Positions 25,587 through 34,236 of a stretch of DNA of 64,000 bases are shown one piece after another. The first letter of the stretch is position 1. Every line of letters begins with the position of its first letter. Under the pieces are notes generated by a model. It had not been told where the DNA came from. It saw only the letters and a program-made list of their open reading frames with translations, and made no database searches. Source of the stretch: an alpha proteobacterium U9-1i (lineage in GTDB: Bacteria; Pseudomonadota; Alphaproteobacteria; Caulobacterales; Aquidulcibacteraceae); the NCBI GenBank assembly GCA_000974665.1, contig BBSY01000003.1, forward strand, positions 1,348,948 through 1,412,947. The letters run 5' to 3'. The position numbers were made by a program, and so were the translations under genes.

Positions 25587-26789
25587 TCATGCCACCGGAA
25601 CCCCACGCGGAAGCAACGTCCACCAACGCGCCGGGGCGTTCATGCGCTGGGCGCGGTCGCCGGCTTCAGGGCCGGAGCCCATGAAAACATCGCCCCGCTG
25701 CGGCCCACGCCGGATGGCGCCGCCCGTATCCTGCGTAACCAACAGGCGGCGGAACGGCGCGTCGTCAAAGGTTCCATCCACGAACACGATCGCCCCATAC
25801 GGGTGGAAGGCGGGGTCGACGGCGATCGAACCCATCGGCGTCAGCGGTATGCCCGCCGCCCCGCGCGGGCCCGCGCTTGGATCGTCGATGCCTTCAAGCG
25901 AGAAGAACACATACGACGGATCGGCGTTGAGCGCGGCACGCACGGCGTCTGGCGTACGCTCGTCGGCCCAATTCCGGAAATTGTGCCAGGTCGCGCCGTT
26001 CGGCATTTCACCAGCATTACGCAGCGCGCCGAGCGCGGAATTCCAGCGATAGCCGTTCTGCGAAGCGTAGGCGGCGCGCGCGTATGTCCCGTCTTCGAAT
26101 TGCAAACGTCCCGAGCCCTGGACCTGCAGATTATAAACATCCACCGGATGCGCCCATGCGATGATCTGATCGCCGCGCGGCGCAAGCTCGGCGCGCTTGG
26201 GGTACGGCCGCACAACGCCGTCGCGCAATTGGCCGGTGAGACGGCGCGGCGCGCCACGCAACGTGGCGTCGTCATAGGCCTCCGCGAAAGCCGCGACGTC
26301 GACGGCGACGATGTCCGTTGGCGCGCGCACCAACGGTTCAGTGAAGCCTGGCGCGCTGTAACGGCGCGCTTGGATCATCGGCTCGTAATAGGCGGTCAGT
26401 CGCGCTTCGCCGGGCCCACGCACGATGTGCGGCGTAAAGTATTGCTCGAAGAATTGCCGTTCGCTTCCGGGCGCGACGGCGAACGCCGCCGCGCACGCCG
26501 GCGCCCAATCGCGCATCGTGCCGCCGTAGATGCCGACGGTCGACCAGTTGGCTTCAGGCGTACGTGCGCGGCGTGCGTCGCAGGTTCGCCGGAGCGCGAG
26601 CAAAGCCGGCGCAAGATCGGCGCTCGACCAATCCGGCAGCGCGGAAAAATCGGTCGGTTGAAGTCGAAACGTGTCCTCCACGGCGGGTCCAGCCGTGCTG
26701 GGTCCGGGGCGGGTCGGCGTCGAGGTCGAAGCACACGCCGCCAGCGCGCAGGCGGCGGCAAACAGGGCCAGGTGGCGCATCGCACTCAT
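25587..26789 (-). CDS. mltA: Membrane-bound lytic murein transglycosylase A
   Basis: A 400-residue outer-membrane lipoprotein (lipobox LAAC near residue 17) that cleaves peptidoglycan with formation of 1,6-anhydromuramic ends. MltA barrel blocks: FFEQYFTPHIV, LTAYYEPMIQARR, VQGSGRLQFEDGTYARAAYASQNG, and the 3D domain with FVDGTF, LLVTQDTGGAIRRGPQRGDVFMGSG, which contains the catalytic Asp. ATG 26789 has GGAG six bases upstream. The neighbouring M23 peptidase gene points to a shared cell-wall role. Confidence 0.9.
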   Translation of the reverse strand: MSAMRHLALFAAACALAACASTSTPTRPGPSTAGPAVEDTFRLQPTDFSALPDWSSADLAPALLALRRTCDARRARTPEANWSTVGIYGGTMRDWAPACAAAFAVAPGSERQFFEQYFTPHIVRGPGEARLTAYYEPMIQARRYSAPGFTEPLVRAPTDIVAVDVAAFAEAYDDATLRGAPRRLTGQLRDGVVRPYPKRAELAPRGDQIIAWAHPVDVYNLQVQGSGRLQFEDGTYARAAYASQNGYRWNSALGALRNAGEMPNGATWHNFRNWADERTPDAVRAALNADPSYVFFSLEGIDDPSAGPRGAAGIPLTPMGSIAVDPAFHPYGAIVFVDGTFDDAPFRRLLVTQDTGGAIRRGPQRGDVFMGSGPEAGDRAQRMNAPARWWTLLPRGVPVA

Positions 26790-26920
26790 GAAGCTCTCCG
26801 GCAAAGCTGAAGCGCGGGTTCTACCCGCCGCGCGTGACAGGCGCAGCCAGTCCACGCACCTAACCGCCTGCGTACAGTTTTTGTTGCACCCCGAATCGGC
26901 TTGGCCTATGGTGAGTCGAC

Positions 26921-26941
26921 TTATGCTAAATATGAGCATAA
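26921..26941. promoter_or_regulatory. Palindromic operator 1 upstream of nadA
   Basis: Perfect inverted repeat TTATGCT-N7-AGCATAA, unlike the GC-rich surroundings. It resembles, from memory, the NadQ operator of alphaproteobacterial nadABC operons. Confidence 0.65.
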
Positions 26942-26982
26942 GGGGTGGGCCGGGGTCTTTACCCGGCTTTTCGTCACCCCAT

Positions 26983-27003
26983 ATATACTCAGATTGAGCA
27001 TAA
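26983..27003. promoter_or_regulatory. Palindromic operator 2 upstream of nadA
   Basis: Right half AGCATAA identical to operator 1; left half diverged, but with an inner palindrome CTCA-GAT-TGAG. Its centre lies 62 bp (about six helical turns) from that of operator 1 and 49 bp before the nadA ATG. Confidence 0.55.
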
Positions 27004-27041
27004 ATGCCCCGGATGTCGGGGCGCAGTGGGAGGCCAAGTCC

Positions 27042-28211
27042 ATGGCCCGCATTATCGACGCTCCGCTTGTCGCCGGTGAAGGCGCTGGCGCCACCTGCGA
27101 CCCCCGCACCATTCACGGCGCATGGGGCGGCCTCGACGCCGCCGCCAAACGCGGCCTCGCGTTCGATGACGCGGTGAAGGCCGAGACCGATCACCTCTAC
27201 GCACGCGTGAAGCACGTCATCACGCCGATGGAATGGCCAGCCTACGCCCCGCTCATTGCTGCGATCAATCGCATCAAGGCGGAGAAGCACGCCGTTATCC
27301 TCGCGCACAATTACATGACGAGTGAGATTTTCCACTGCGTCGGCGATTTCCGCGGCGATTCACTCCAACTGGCGCGCGAAGCGGCAGAGACTGACGCAGA
27401 GATCATCGTCCAGGCCGGCGTCCACTTCATGGCCGAGACCTCGAAAATCCTCGCGCCGGAAAAGACCGTGCTGATCCCCGACATGCGCGCAGGCTGCTCG
27501 CTCGCCGCCTCGATCACAGGCGCGGACGTGCGCCTGATCAAGCAACGCTATCCGGGCGTGCCAGTCGTTACGTACGTGAACACGTCGGCCGAAGTGAAAG
27601 CCGAGAGCGACGTGACGTGCACCTCGTCGAACGCCGCCGCCGTGGTCGAATGGGCCGCGCGCGAATGGAACAGCGATCGCGTCATCCTGCTGCCGGACGA
27701 ATTCCTGGCGAAGAACGTCGCCGCGCAAACCGGCATCAAGATCATCTCGTGGCATGGCCGCTGCGAAGTGCACGAACGCTTCACCGCGGAAGACATCGCC
27801 GAACTGCGCGAAGCCCATCCCGGCATCGTCGTGCTCGCGCACCCGGAATGCCCGCCGGAAGTGATGGCGGCGTCGGATTTCGCAGGCTCGACCGCGGCGC
27901 TGCAAAGCTACGTCGAAGACAAGCGCCCGGCGAAAGTCGTGCTGCTCACCGAATGCTCGATGAGCGACAACGTCGCCGCCAACGCACCGGACGTGGATTT
28001 CATCCGCCCCTGCAATCTCTGCCCGCACATGAAGCGCATCACACTCGAAGCGATTTACGATGCGCTCGTGGAGATGAAGCACGAGGTTAAAATCCCGGAA
28101 GACGTCCGCGTCCGCGCCAAGCTCGCCATCGATCGCATGCTGGCCTTGCCGAAGGAAAAGCCGCGCGCGTTCGACGTGGGCCGGCCGCTCGCGACCGTGG
28201 AACTGGTCTAA
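27042..28211 (+). CDS. nadA: Quinolinate synthase
   Basis: [4Fe-4S] enzyme condensing iminoaspartate and dihydroxyacetone phosphate to quinolinate in de novo NAD synthesis. 389 residues. [16 protein letters not shown] near residue 90 and the three cluster cysteines are visible: [11 protein letters not shown] (about residue 151), HPECPPEV (about 272) and RPCNLCPHM (about 325). ATG 27042 is used (GGGAGG upstream). It heads nadA-nadB-nadC behind the two operators, though a secreted-protein gene and a repeat separate it from nadB. Confidence 0.95.
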   Translation: MARIIDAPLVAGEGAGATCDPRTIHGAWGGLDAAAKRGLAFDDAVKAETDHLYARVKHVITPMEWPAYAPLIAAINRIKAEKHAVILAHNYMTSEIFHCVGDFRGDSLQLAREAAETDAEIIVQAGVHFMAETSKILAPEKTVLIPDMRAGCSLAASITGADVRLIKQRYPGVPVVTYVNTSAEVKAESDVTCTSSNAAAVVEWAAREWNSDRVILLPDEFLAKNVAAQTGIKIISWHGRCEVHERFTAEDIAELREAHPGIVVLAHPECPPEVMAASDFAGSTAALQSYVEDKRPAKVVLLTECSMSDNVAANAPDVDFIRPCNLCPHMKRITLEAIYDALVEMKHEVKIPEDVRVRAKLAIDRMLALPKEKPRAFDVGRPLATVELV

Positions 28212-28280
28212 GCCGTCCGTTCGCCACATTGCCGCCCCGCACCTCGCCGATGACAGCCCCAACTCTAAAGGGGACTGAAC

Positions 28281-28706
28281 ATGCGAAGCTTGTTGTGGGC
28301 CGTCGCGGCTGTAGCGCTGATTGCGACGCCGGCCGTGGCGCAATCGGGCGATCTTTCCGGTACATGGGCGTTTCAAACCCAGCCCTACGGCGATCAGCAA
28401 TTCGGCGTGGTGATGTCGGGCGTCGCCATCGCGACGGCGTCGGCGCCGAACCGTTACGACATTCGCTTGATCGCCAACGAGCTGATCATCGAGCGCGCCT
28501 CCGGCCGCTCGCAAACCATCACCGCGCGCCAAACCTGCACCGGCGAGGATGCGGGCGGGCAATTCAACATCACCTGCCAGATGGCCGAACCGGTCGAAGG
28601 CTACGAGCCCGACAATTTCGTGCTGCAGCGTGGCGAAGCCGATCAACTCGTCGGCGTTCTGAGCTCCGCGACGTCCGGGCAAGTGACGTTCACAAGAGTG
28701 CGTTGA
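28281..28706 (+). CDS. Secreted hypothetical protein within the nad locus
   Basis: A 141-residue protein with a clean signal peptide (MRSLLWAVAAVALIATPAVAQ). The mature part begins with a lipocalin-like GTWAF and has two Cys residues (QTCTGE and ITCQ) likely forming a disulphide in the periplasm; it ends with a beta-strand pattern GQVTFTRVR. No family named. It separates nadA from nadB, which is unusual for the operon. Confidence 0.65.
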   Translation: MRSLLWAVAAVALIATPAVAQSGDLSGTWAFQTQPYGDQQFGVVMSGVAIATASAPNRYDIRLIANELIIERASGRSQTITARQTCTGEDAGGQFNITCQMAEPVEGYEPDNFVLQRGEADQLVGVLSSATSGQVTFTRVR

Positions 28707-28711
28707 TCTCT

Positions 28712-28846
28712 CCCCCTCCCCTTGAGGGGAGGGGGCCGGGGGGCGGGGTGAACCTCCGCACTTCGACGATTTCAAACTGCACGCCACGCGCACGCCAAAC
28801 ACCCGAGCTCACCCCACCCCCTGCCCCCTCCCCTCAAGGGGAGGGG
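28712..28846. repeat. Type-1 REPIN-like palindromic element B, upstream of nadB
   Basis: Same architecture as element A: outer near-palindrome (28712-28735, centre TTGA) with inward G-tract, about 60 bp of spacer, then CACCCCACCCCCTGCCCCC and the inverse palindrome ending at 28846. The right palindrome ends 2 bp before the nadB ATG, so its GGGGAGGGG is the nadB Shine-Dalgarno sequence. Confidence 0.88.
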
Positions 28847-28848
28847 AA

Positions 28849-30318
28849 ATGAAGCGCGACATCCTCATCGTCGGCGCGGGCCTTGCCGGCCTCTTTCTCG
28901 CGCTCAAACTGGCGCCGCGCCGCGTCACGGTGTTGAGCCAGGCGCCGCTCGGCATGGCGTCGTCGTCGGCATGGGCGCAAGGCGGGCTGGCTGCGGCGCT
29001 CGATGCGCAGGACTCACCCGCGCTGCATGCGGCGGACACAATCGCCGCCGGCGCTGGCCTCGTCGATCCCGCCGTCGCGAAGCTGATCGCCGAAGAAGGC
29101 CCGGCGCGCGTGATGGACCTTATCGCGCTTGGCGTGCCGTTCGACCGCACGCCCGACGGCAAACTCGCGCAAAGCCTGGAAGCCGCGCACTCGCGCCCGC
29201 GCGTGGCGCGTGTTTCAGGCGATCTCGCCGGCAAGGCGATCATGGAAGCGCTCATCGCCGCCGCGCGCGCGGCGGAGCACATCACCATCATCGAAAACGC
29301 CCGCGCCAACACGCTACTCACGGATGCCAACGGCCGCATTCGCGGCGCCTATTGCGCGGCGACGCGCGCGAGCTTCGAAGCCAACGAAACCATCCTCGCC
29401 ACCGGCGGCGCCGGCGGCCTCTATGCGGTGACGACCAATCCGCAAGAAGCCATGGCGCAAGGCATGGCGATGGCGGCGCGCTTCGGCGCGTTGATCGCCG
29501 ATCCCGAGTTTGTGCAATTCCATCCCACCGCCATCGATATTGGCCGCGATCCGGCGCCGCTGGCGACGGAAGCGTTGCGCGGCGAAGGCGCGCATTTGAT
29601 CAATGCGAAGGGCGAATCCTTCGTCTCCGATCTCGCCGCGCGTGATGTGGTGGCCCGGGCGATCCACATAGAACGCGAAGCCGGACGCGGCGCCTTCCTC
29701 GACGCGCGCAAAGCGGTCGGCGCGAAATTCCCAGATCATTTCCCAACCGTGTTCGCCGCCTGCATGAGCGCCGGCCTTGATCCGCGCACGACGCCGATCC
29801 CGGTCGCGCCCGCCGCGCACTATCACATGGGCGGCATCGCCACCGACATTTGGGGCCGCACGACGCTCGAAGGCCTCTCCGCCGTCGGCGAATGCGCCTC
29901 CACCGGCGCGCACGGTGCGAACCGGCTGGCGTCCAACTCGCTGCTTGAAGCGGTCGTGTTCGCCAACCGCATCGCGGATCGCTTGCGCAACGACGCAACT
30001 GGCACGCCTGCGCAAATTGAACCGCCGCAAACACCGCCCGCTTTGCCCGAAGCCGCGCGCAGCGAATTGCGAACCTTGATGCAAGCGCATGCCGGCGTCG
30101 TGCGCAAGGCGGATGGCCTCGCGCTTGCCCTTGGCCGCGTCGACGCGCTCTGCGATGCTCACGGTGCAGCCCACGCCTTCATCGCCGCGCGTTTCATCCT
30201 TCACGCCGCCCTCGCCCGCCAAGAAAGCCGCGGCGGCCATTATCGGAGCGACTTCCCCAATGCCAGCGCGCCCGTCCGCACTTTCCTCAACGCCGCGGAG
30301 CTTGCCGCCGCTTCCTGA
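28849..30318 (+). CDS. nadB: L-aspartate oxidase
   Basis: FAD enzyme oxidising L-aspartate to iminoaspartate, the substrate of NadA. 489 residues. The dinucleotide motif is IVGAGLAGLFLALKL; the FAD/substrate region has MASSSAWAQGGLAAAL near residue 36, and HYHMGGI plus GECASTGAHGANRLASNSLLEA near residue 345 are the fumarate-reductase-like signatures. The ATG lies directly after the palindromic element B. It overlaps nadC. Confidence 0.94.
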   Translation: MKRDILIVGAGLAGLFLALKLAPRRVTVLSQAPLGMASSSAWAQGGLAAALDAQDSPALHAADTIAAGAGLVDPAVAKLIAEEGPARVMDLIALGVPFDRTPDGKLAQSLEAAHSRPRVARVSGDLAGKAIMEALIAAARAAEHITIIENARANTLLTDANGRIRGAYCAATRASFEANETILATGGAGGLYAVTTNPQEAMAQGMAMAARFGALIADPEFVQFHPTAIDIGRDPAPLATEALRGEGAHLINAKGESFVSDLAARDVVARAIHIEREAGRGAFLDARKAVGAKFPDHFPTVFAACMSAGLDPRTTPIPVAPAAHYHMGGIATDIWGRTTLEGLSAVGECASTGAHGANRLASNSLLEAVVFANRIADRLRNDATGTPAQIEPPQTPPALPEAARSELRTLMQAHAGVVRKADGLALALGRVDALCDAHGAAHAFIAARFILHAALARQESRGGHYRSDFPNASAPVRTFLNAAELAAAS

Positions 30319-31144
30319 CGTGGTGATTGAGCCGATCGTCAAGCTGGCGCTGCAGGAAGATCTCGGCGTCGCCGGCGACGTGACGACCGATGCGTTGATC
30401 GATCCCGACGCCACCGGCCGCTGGGTGATCGCTGCGCGCAAGGCAGGTGTGATCGCCGGCCTCGACGCCGCAACGCTCGCCGGCTGGATGATCGACCCGG
30501 ATTTGCAATTCACCGTGCGCGCGCCGGATGGCGCCAGCGTGAAGGCAAAGGACGTCGTGCTTGAGATCGAAGGCAGCGCGCGTTCGATGCTGATGGCCGA
30601 ACGCACCATGCTCAACTTCGTCGGCCAGCTCTCCGGCGTCGCGACGCTGACGCGCTCTTATGTCGACGCCGTCGCTGAGTTCAATGTGGTCATCGCTTCC
30701 ACACGAAAGACCACGCCCGGCATGCGCGCACTCGAAAAGCGCGCTGTGCGTTTGGGCGGCGGCGGCGCGCATCGCTACGGGCTCGATGACGCGATCCTGA
30801 TCAAGGATAATCACGTCGCCGCAGCCGGCGGCGTCGTCCGCGCCATGGAGCTCGCGCGTACGGCGGCCGCGCACCTCACGGCGATCGAGATCGAGGTTGA
30901 TAGCCTCGAACAATTCCGCCAAGCGCTGCCGATGGCGCCGAGCGTTATCATGCTCGACAACTTCACCCTCGCCGACATGCGCGCCGCGGTGAAGCTCGCG
31001 AACGGCGCCGTGCTGCTGGAAGCCTCCGGCGGCGTGACGCTCGAAACCGTCTACGCCATCGCCGAAACCGGCGTGGACGTGATCAGCGTCGGCGCACTGA
31101 CCCATTCCGCCCCAGCCTTGGATGTCGGCCTGGACGTGCTTTGA
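30260..31144 (+). CDS. nadC: Nicotinate-nucleotide pyrophosphorylase (carboxylating)
   Basis: Converts quinolinate and PRPP to nicotinate mononucleotide, CO2 and PPi. About 294 residues. EDLGVAGDVTTDAL near residue 32, ASTRKTTPGMRALEKRAV near residue 150 (Arg/Lys PRPP-binding) and GGGGAHRYGLDDAILIKDNH are diagnostic, with a late EASGGVTLETVYAIAETGVDVISVGALTHS. The start is uncertain: ATG 30260 overlaps nadB by 59 bp; TTG 30302 or GTG 30320 are alternatives just before the conserved PLPDVVIEP. Confidence 0.92.
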   Translation: MPARPSALSSTPRSLPPLPDVVIEPIVKLALQEDLGVAGDVTTDALIDPDATGRWVIAARKAGVIAGLDAATLAGWMIDPDLQFTVRAPDGASVKAKDVVLEIEGSARSMLMAERTMLNFVGQLSGVATLTRSYVDAVAEFNVVIASTRKTTPGMRALEKRAVRLGGGGAHRYGLDDAILIKDNHVAAAGGVVRAMELARTAAAHLTAIEIEVDSLEQFRQALPMAPSVIMLDNFTLADMRAAVKLANGAVLLEASGGVTLETVYAIAETGVDVISVGALTHSAPALDVGLDVL

Positions 31145-31250
31145 GATAAAGCAACCCGCATCAGCGCAGAGCCCGCGCACGCGGGCGCAAGCCTCCTGAC
31201 GCGCGAGAAGGATGCGTCGCGATAGTCGGTCGTGCTAAACCACAACCAAG

Positions 31251-33269
31251 ATGCCCCCCGCGTCCCCCCGCAAAATCGCGGCGATCCTCGCTTGCGACAT
31301 CGCCGGCTACTCCTCCTTGTCGGAGCGAGATCAGGCGCGCGCGATCGCCAGCGTCGCCTTAATGCGCCAGCAGGCAACAGCGGTTGCGGCCGAACGCGGC
31401 GGGCGCATTTTCAACACCGCTGGCGACGGCGCGATGCTGGAATTCACGACCGCCTCTGACGCGCTCCACGCCGCCATCGCGCTCACCGCCGCGCTCACCG
31501 ATCCGCCGCTGCGCTTCGGCGTGCACCTCGGCGAAGTGACGATGGCGGATGGCGGCGATTTGCTGGGTCACGGAGTCAACATCGCCGCGCGCTTGCAGCA
31601 GGAAGCGCCGCCCGGCGGCGTGATCGTCTCGCAAGCCGTGCGCGACATGGTGGATACGCCGCTGGCGCAACAGCTGACGCCGCGCGGCAAGATCAAGCTC
31701 GCGAAGATGCGCGAAACGATGAGCGTTTACGGCTACGGCGCGATGCGGCCCGCCGTCACGACGCAACCCGTGCTCGCCGTGCTCGCGTTCGACAACGCCA
31801 CACGCGACCGCGAAACGCGCTTCTTCTCCGACGGCATGTCCGAGGAAATTCTCTACGCGGTCTCGCGTGTGCCGGGGCTGAAGGTGCTGGGCTCAACGTC
31901 GAGCTTCGCTTTCCGTGGGCGAAACAAACCAAAAGCCGCCGCGGCGCTTAACGCGACACACGTTCTCGACGGCTCCGTGCGCCGCAGCGGCGACCAAGTG
32001 CGGATCACGCCGCAGCTGGTCGAAGCGGAAAGCGGCGTGGTGCTCTGGTCGCAGCGTTACGATCGCGCGCTCGATGACGCGCTGGCGTTGCAAGAGGAGA
32101 TCGCCACGGAAGTCGCCAAGGCGCTCGCCGTTGCGATGCGCGAAGCCGGCCGCGTGCGCGCACCGAAACTGACGGCCGCCTTGTTCGATCAGTATCTGCA
32201 AGCGCGCGAGCAATTGCGTACAGGCGCGCCCGCGCAAATGGCGGCGGCGGCCACCAAGTTCGAGCGCATCGTCAAGGAATCCCCGGAGTTCGCGCGTGCT
32301 TGGGCCGGCCTTGCGACGGCGCGGCTCGAGGTGTTGCGCCTAGCGCGCGCTGATCGCGCACGGCTGGTGGATGAAACGCGCGAAGCCGCCGAACGCGCTA
32401 TCGGCCTCGATCCCGGCGCTGGCGAGGCCTATGCAGTGCTCGCGGCGCTGGAGAGTGATTTCGAGAGCTGGCGCAAGCGCGAGGCGCTGCTGGAACGCGC
32501 GCTCGAAGCGGAGCCAAACAATCCGCTGCTGCTGTTCCGCCACGGCCAGTTTCTCGTTTCGACGGGCCGCGTGCTCGCCGGCTACGCGCAACAAGCGCGC
32601 GCTTACGAGCTCGATCCGCTCGATCCGATGCTGGCGGCGTTTCACGGCTACAATGTCTGGTCCAAATCCTCGAAGGACGACGGCCGGCGCATCCTTGACG
32701 ACGCCGCCGAGCGCTATCCGGACAACGTGTTCGTCTGGTACATGCGCGTGAACACCGCCGCCCTCGACGGCGATTTCGCCACCGCGGCGGCGCGCCGCGA
32801 GGACGGCCACCGTCTGCTCCCGCAACTTGCGGACTCGCCCGTCTACAAAGCCGGCAAGATGATGCAGGACGTGCTCGCCGCGCCCTCGCCGGACGCCTTC
32901 ATGAAACTCGGCGCGGATTTTTCCGCCATGGCGGAGCGCCAACCCTCCGCCGCGCTCGATTTCGCCGTAGCGCTCTCAGTGCTCGGTTTCACCGGGCCTG
33001 CGCTTTCGCTGTTCGGTACGGCGCTTGACAACATCGACGCTTGGCGGCTCGACGCGCTCGAAGCCGTGCGTCCGCACATCGGCTACGAGACAGCGCTATT
33101 ATTCATCGATCAAACGCGTTCACTGAGAATGGACAAGGCGTTCGTCAATCTCTGCTCGCGGCTCGGCCTCGTGCGCTATTGGCGCGATAGCGACGTTTGG
33201 CCTGATTGCGTCGAAGAACCCGCCTACGCGTACGATTTCAAAGCCGCCTGCACCGAGATCAACTCGTAA
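31251..33269 (+). CDS. Class III adenylate/guanylate cyclase with TolB-like and TPR regions
   Basis: A 672-residue soluble protein. Cyclase domain at about residues 5-165: ILACDIAGYSSL supplies a metal Asp, FNTAGDGAMLEF the second, and GHGVNIAARLQ the transition-state Asn/Arg pair. A FlgO/TolB-N-like segment follows (about residues 170-300: VLAVLAFDNATRD..FFSDGMSEEIL), then TPR-like repeats to the C-terminus. Such proteins are common in rhizobia and Hyphomonadaceae and probably sense a state and make cAMP. A Crp-family regulator is encoded at 47.9 kb. Confidence 0.85.
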   Translation: MPPASPRKIAAILACDIAGYSSLSERDQARAIASVALMRQQATAVAAERGGRIFNTAGDGAMLEFTTASDALHAAIALTAALTDPPLRFGVHLGEVTMADGGDLLGHGVNIAARLQQEAPPGGVIVSQAVRDMVDTPLAQQLTPRGKIKLAKMRETMSVYGYGAMRPAVTTQPVLAVLAFDNATRDRETRFFSDGMSEEILYAVSRVPGLKVLGSTSSFAFRGRNKPKAAAALNATHVLDGSVRRSGDQVRITPQLVEAESGVVLWSQRYDRALDDALALQEEIATEVAKALAVAMREAGRVRAPKLTAALFDQYLQAREQLRTGAPAQMAAAATKFERIVKESPEFARAWAGLATARLEVLRLARADRARLVDETREAAERAIGLDPGAGEAYAVLAALESDFESWRKREALLERALEAEPNNPLLLFRHGQFLVSTGRVLAGYAQQARAYELDPLDPMLAAFHGYNVWSKSSKDDGRRILDDAAERYPDNVFVWYMRVNTAALDGDFATAAARREDGHRLLPQLADSPVYKAGKMMQDVLAAPSPDAFMKLGADFSAMAERQPSAALDFAVALSVLGFTGPALSLFGTALDNIDAWRLDALEAVRPHIGYETALLFIDQTRSLRMDKAFVNLCSRLGLVRYWRDSDVWPDCVEEPAYAYDFKAACTEINS

Positions 33270-33504
33270 CGCACGGATTGGTGCGCAGCACGCGCTTAGT
33301 TGATGCTGGATATTTCGTCAGCGCCGCGGCCGGACGAACCGGCCGCGTGACCAGGTTCCCGGCACAATTCGGGCACTGGCCACGCAGGACGCCGTCCGCG
33401 CACTCCATGCAGAACGTGCACTCAAACGTACAGATCCGCGCTTCGACGCTCTCGGGCGGCAAATCCTTGTCGCAGCACTCGCAGTTCGGGCGAAGCTCAA
33501 GCAT
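33259..33504 (-). CDS. DUF1272 zinc-ribbon-like protein
   Basis: An 81-residue protein with four Cys pairs in the DUF1272 arrangement (MLELRPNCECCDKDL, CTFECTFCMECA, GQCPNCAGNL), probably binding zinc. The ATG overlaps the stop of the DJ-1 gene by one base (TGATG), so it is co-translated with it. Its 3' end overlaps the convergent cyclase gene by 11 bp. Confidence 0.82.
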   Translation of the reverse strand: MLELRPNCECCDKDLPPESVEARICTFECTFCMECADGVLRGQCPNCAGNLVTRPVRPAAALTKYPASTKRVLRTNPCVTS

Positions 33505-34187
33505 CACGCGCGCTCCGTGAGTGACTCAATCGCCTCCCGCCGTTGTGCGGCGAACGCGGCAAACATCTCTTTGACGTTGGCGACGATGTGAGCCTCGGCT
33601 TTCTCGGGGCGGCCGCTAACAAATGGCGGTTCGGGATCGTACTCAAGCGCGAGCTGGATCGTCTTGGCCACATCGGCGCCTTTCAATTCGGCGACAATCG
33701 TCAACGCGATGTCGATGCCCGCTGTAACACCTCCGCCTGTGAAGGCGTTGCCGTCGCGCACCACGCGCGCGGGATCGGGGATAGCGCCGAACGCGGCCAG
33801 CAAGTCGCGATAGGCCCAATGGCTGCCGGCGCGCTTGCCCGAAATGAGCCCCGCCGCGCCGAGGATCAGCGAGCCGGTGCAGACGGAGGTGACGTATTCC
33901 GCGCCTTCGCCGAGGCGCTTCACCTGCACCATGAAATCGGGATCGAGCATCGCGTCGGTTTGGCCGGGGCCGCCGGGGATGCAGATGAGATCGCAGCCTT
34001 CGACGTCAGCTAAGCGCGCGAGCCCAGCGAACGCTAAGCCCAACTCGCTTTTGAGCTCGCCGCCCTCCTTGGACGCGACAATCACCTCGGCGCCGGGCAT
34101 GCGCGCGAGCACCTCGTAAGGGCCGGTGAAATCCAACTGCGTCAGGCGCGGATAAAGAATGAAAACGATTCTGAACGGTTTTGGCAT
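33504..34187 (-). CDS. DJ-1/PfpI-family protein (isonitrile-hydratase-like)
   Basis: A 227-residue protein with the DJ-1 fold: VFILYPRLTQLDFTGPYEVLARMPG at the start and the nucleophile elbow VTSVCTGSLILGAAGLISGK with Cys at about residue 104, followed by GSHWAYRDLLAAFGA. It resembles isonitrile hydratase InhA more than chaperone DJ-1. ATG 34187 has AGGAG before it; the much longer reading frame upstream is rejected. Divergent from the GlxA-like regulator that shares the same fold. Confidence 0.85.
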   Translation of the reverse strand: MPKPFRIVFILYPRLTQLDFTGPYEVLARMPGAEVIVASKEGGELKSELGLAFAGLARLADVEGCDLICIPGGPGQTDAMLDPDFMVQVKRLGEGAEYVTSVCTGSLILGAAGLISGKRAGSHWAYRDLLAAFGAIPDPARVVRDGNAFTGGGVTAGIDIALTIVAELKGADVAKTIQLALEYDPEPPFVSGRPEKAEAHIVANVKEMFAAFAAQRREAIESLTERA

Positions 34188-34236
34188 CGACGGCTCCTGT
34201 TGACGGCCATACTGGCGAGAGGCAGGCTTGGCTGAA

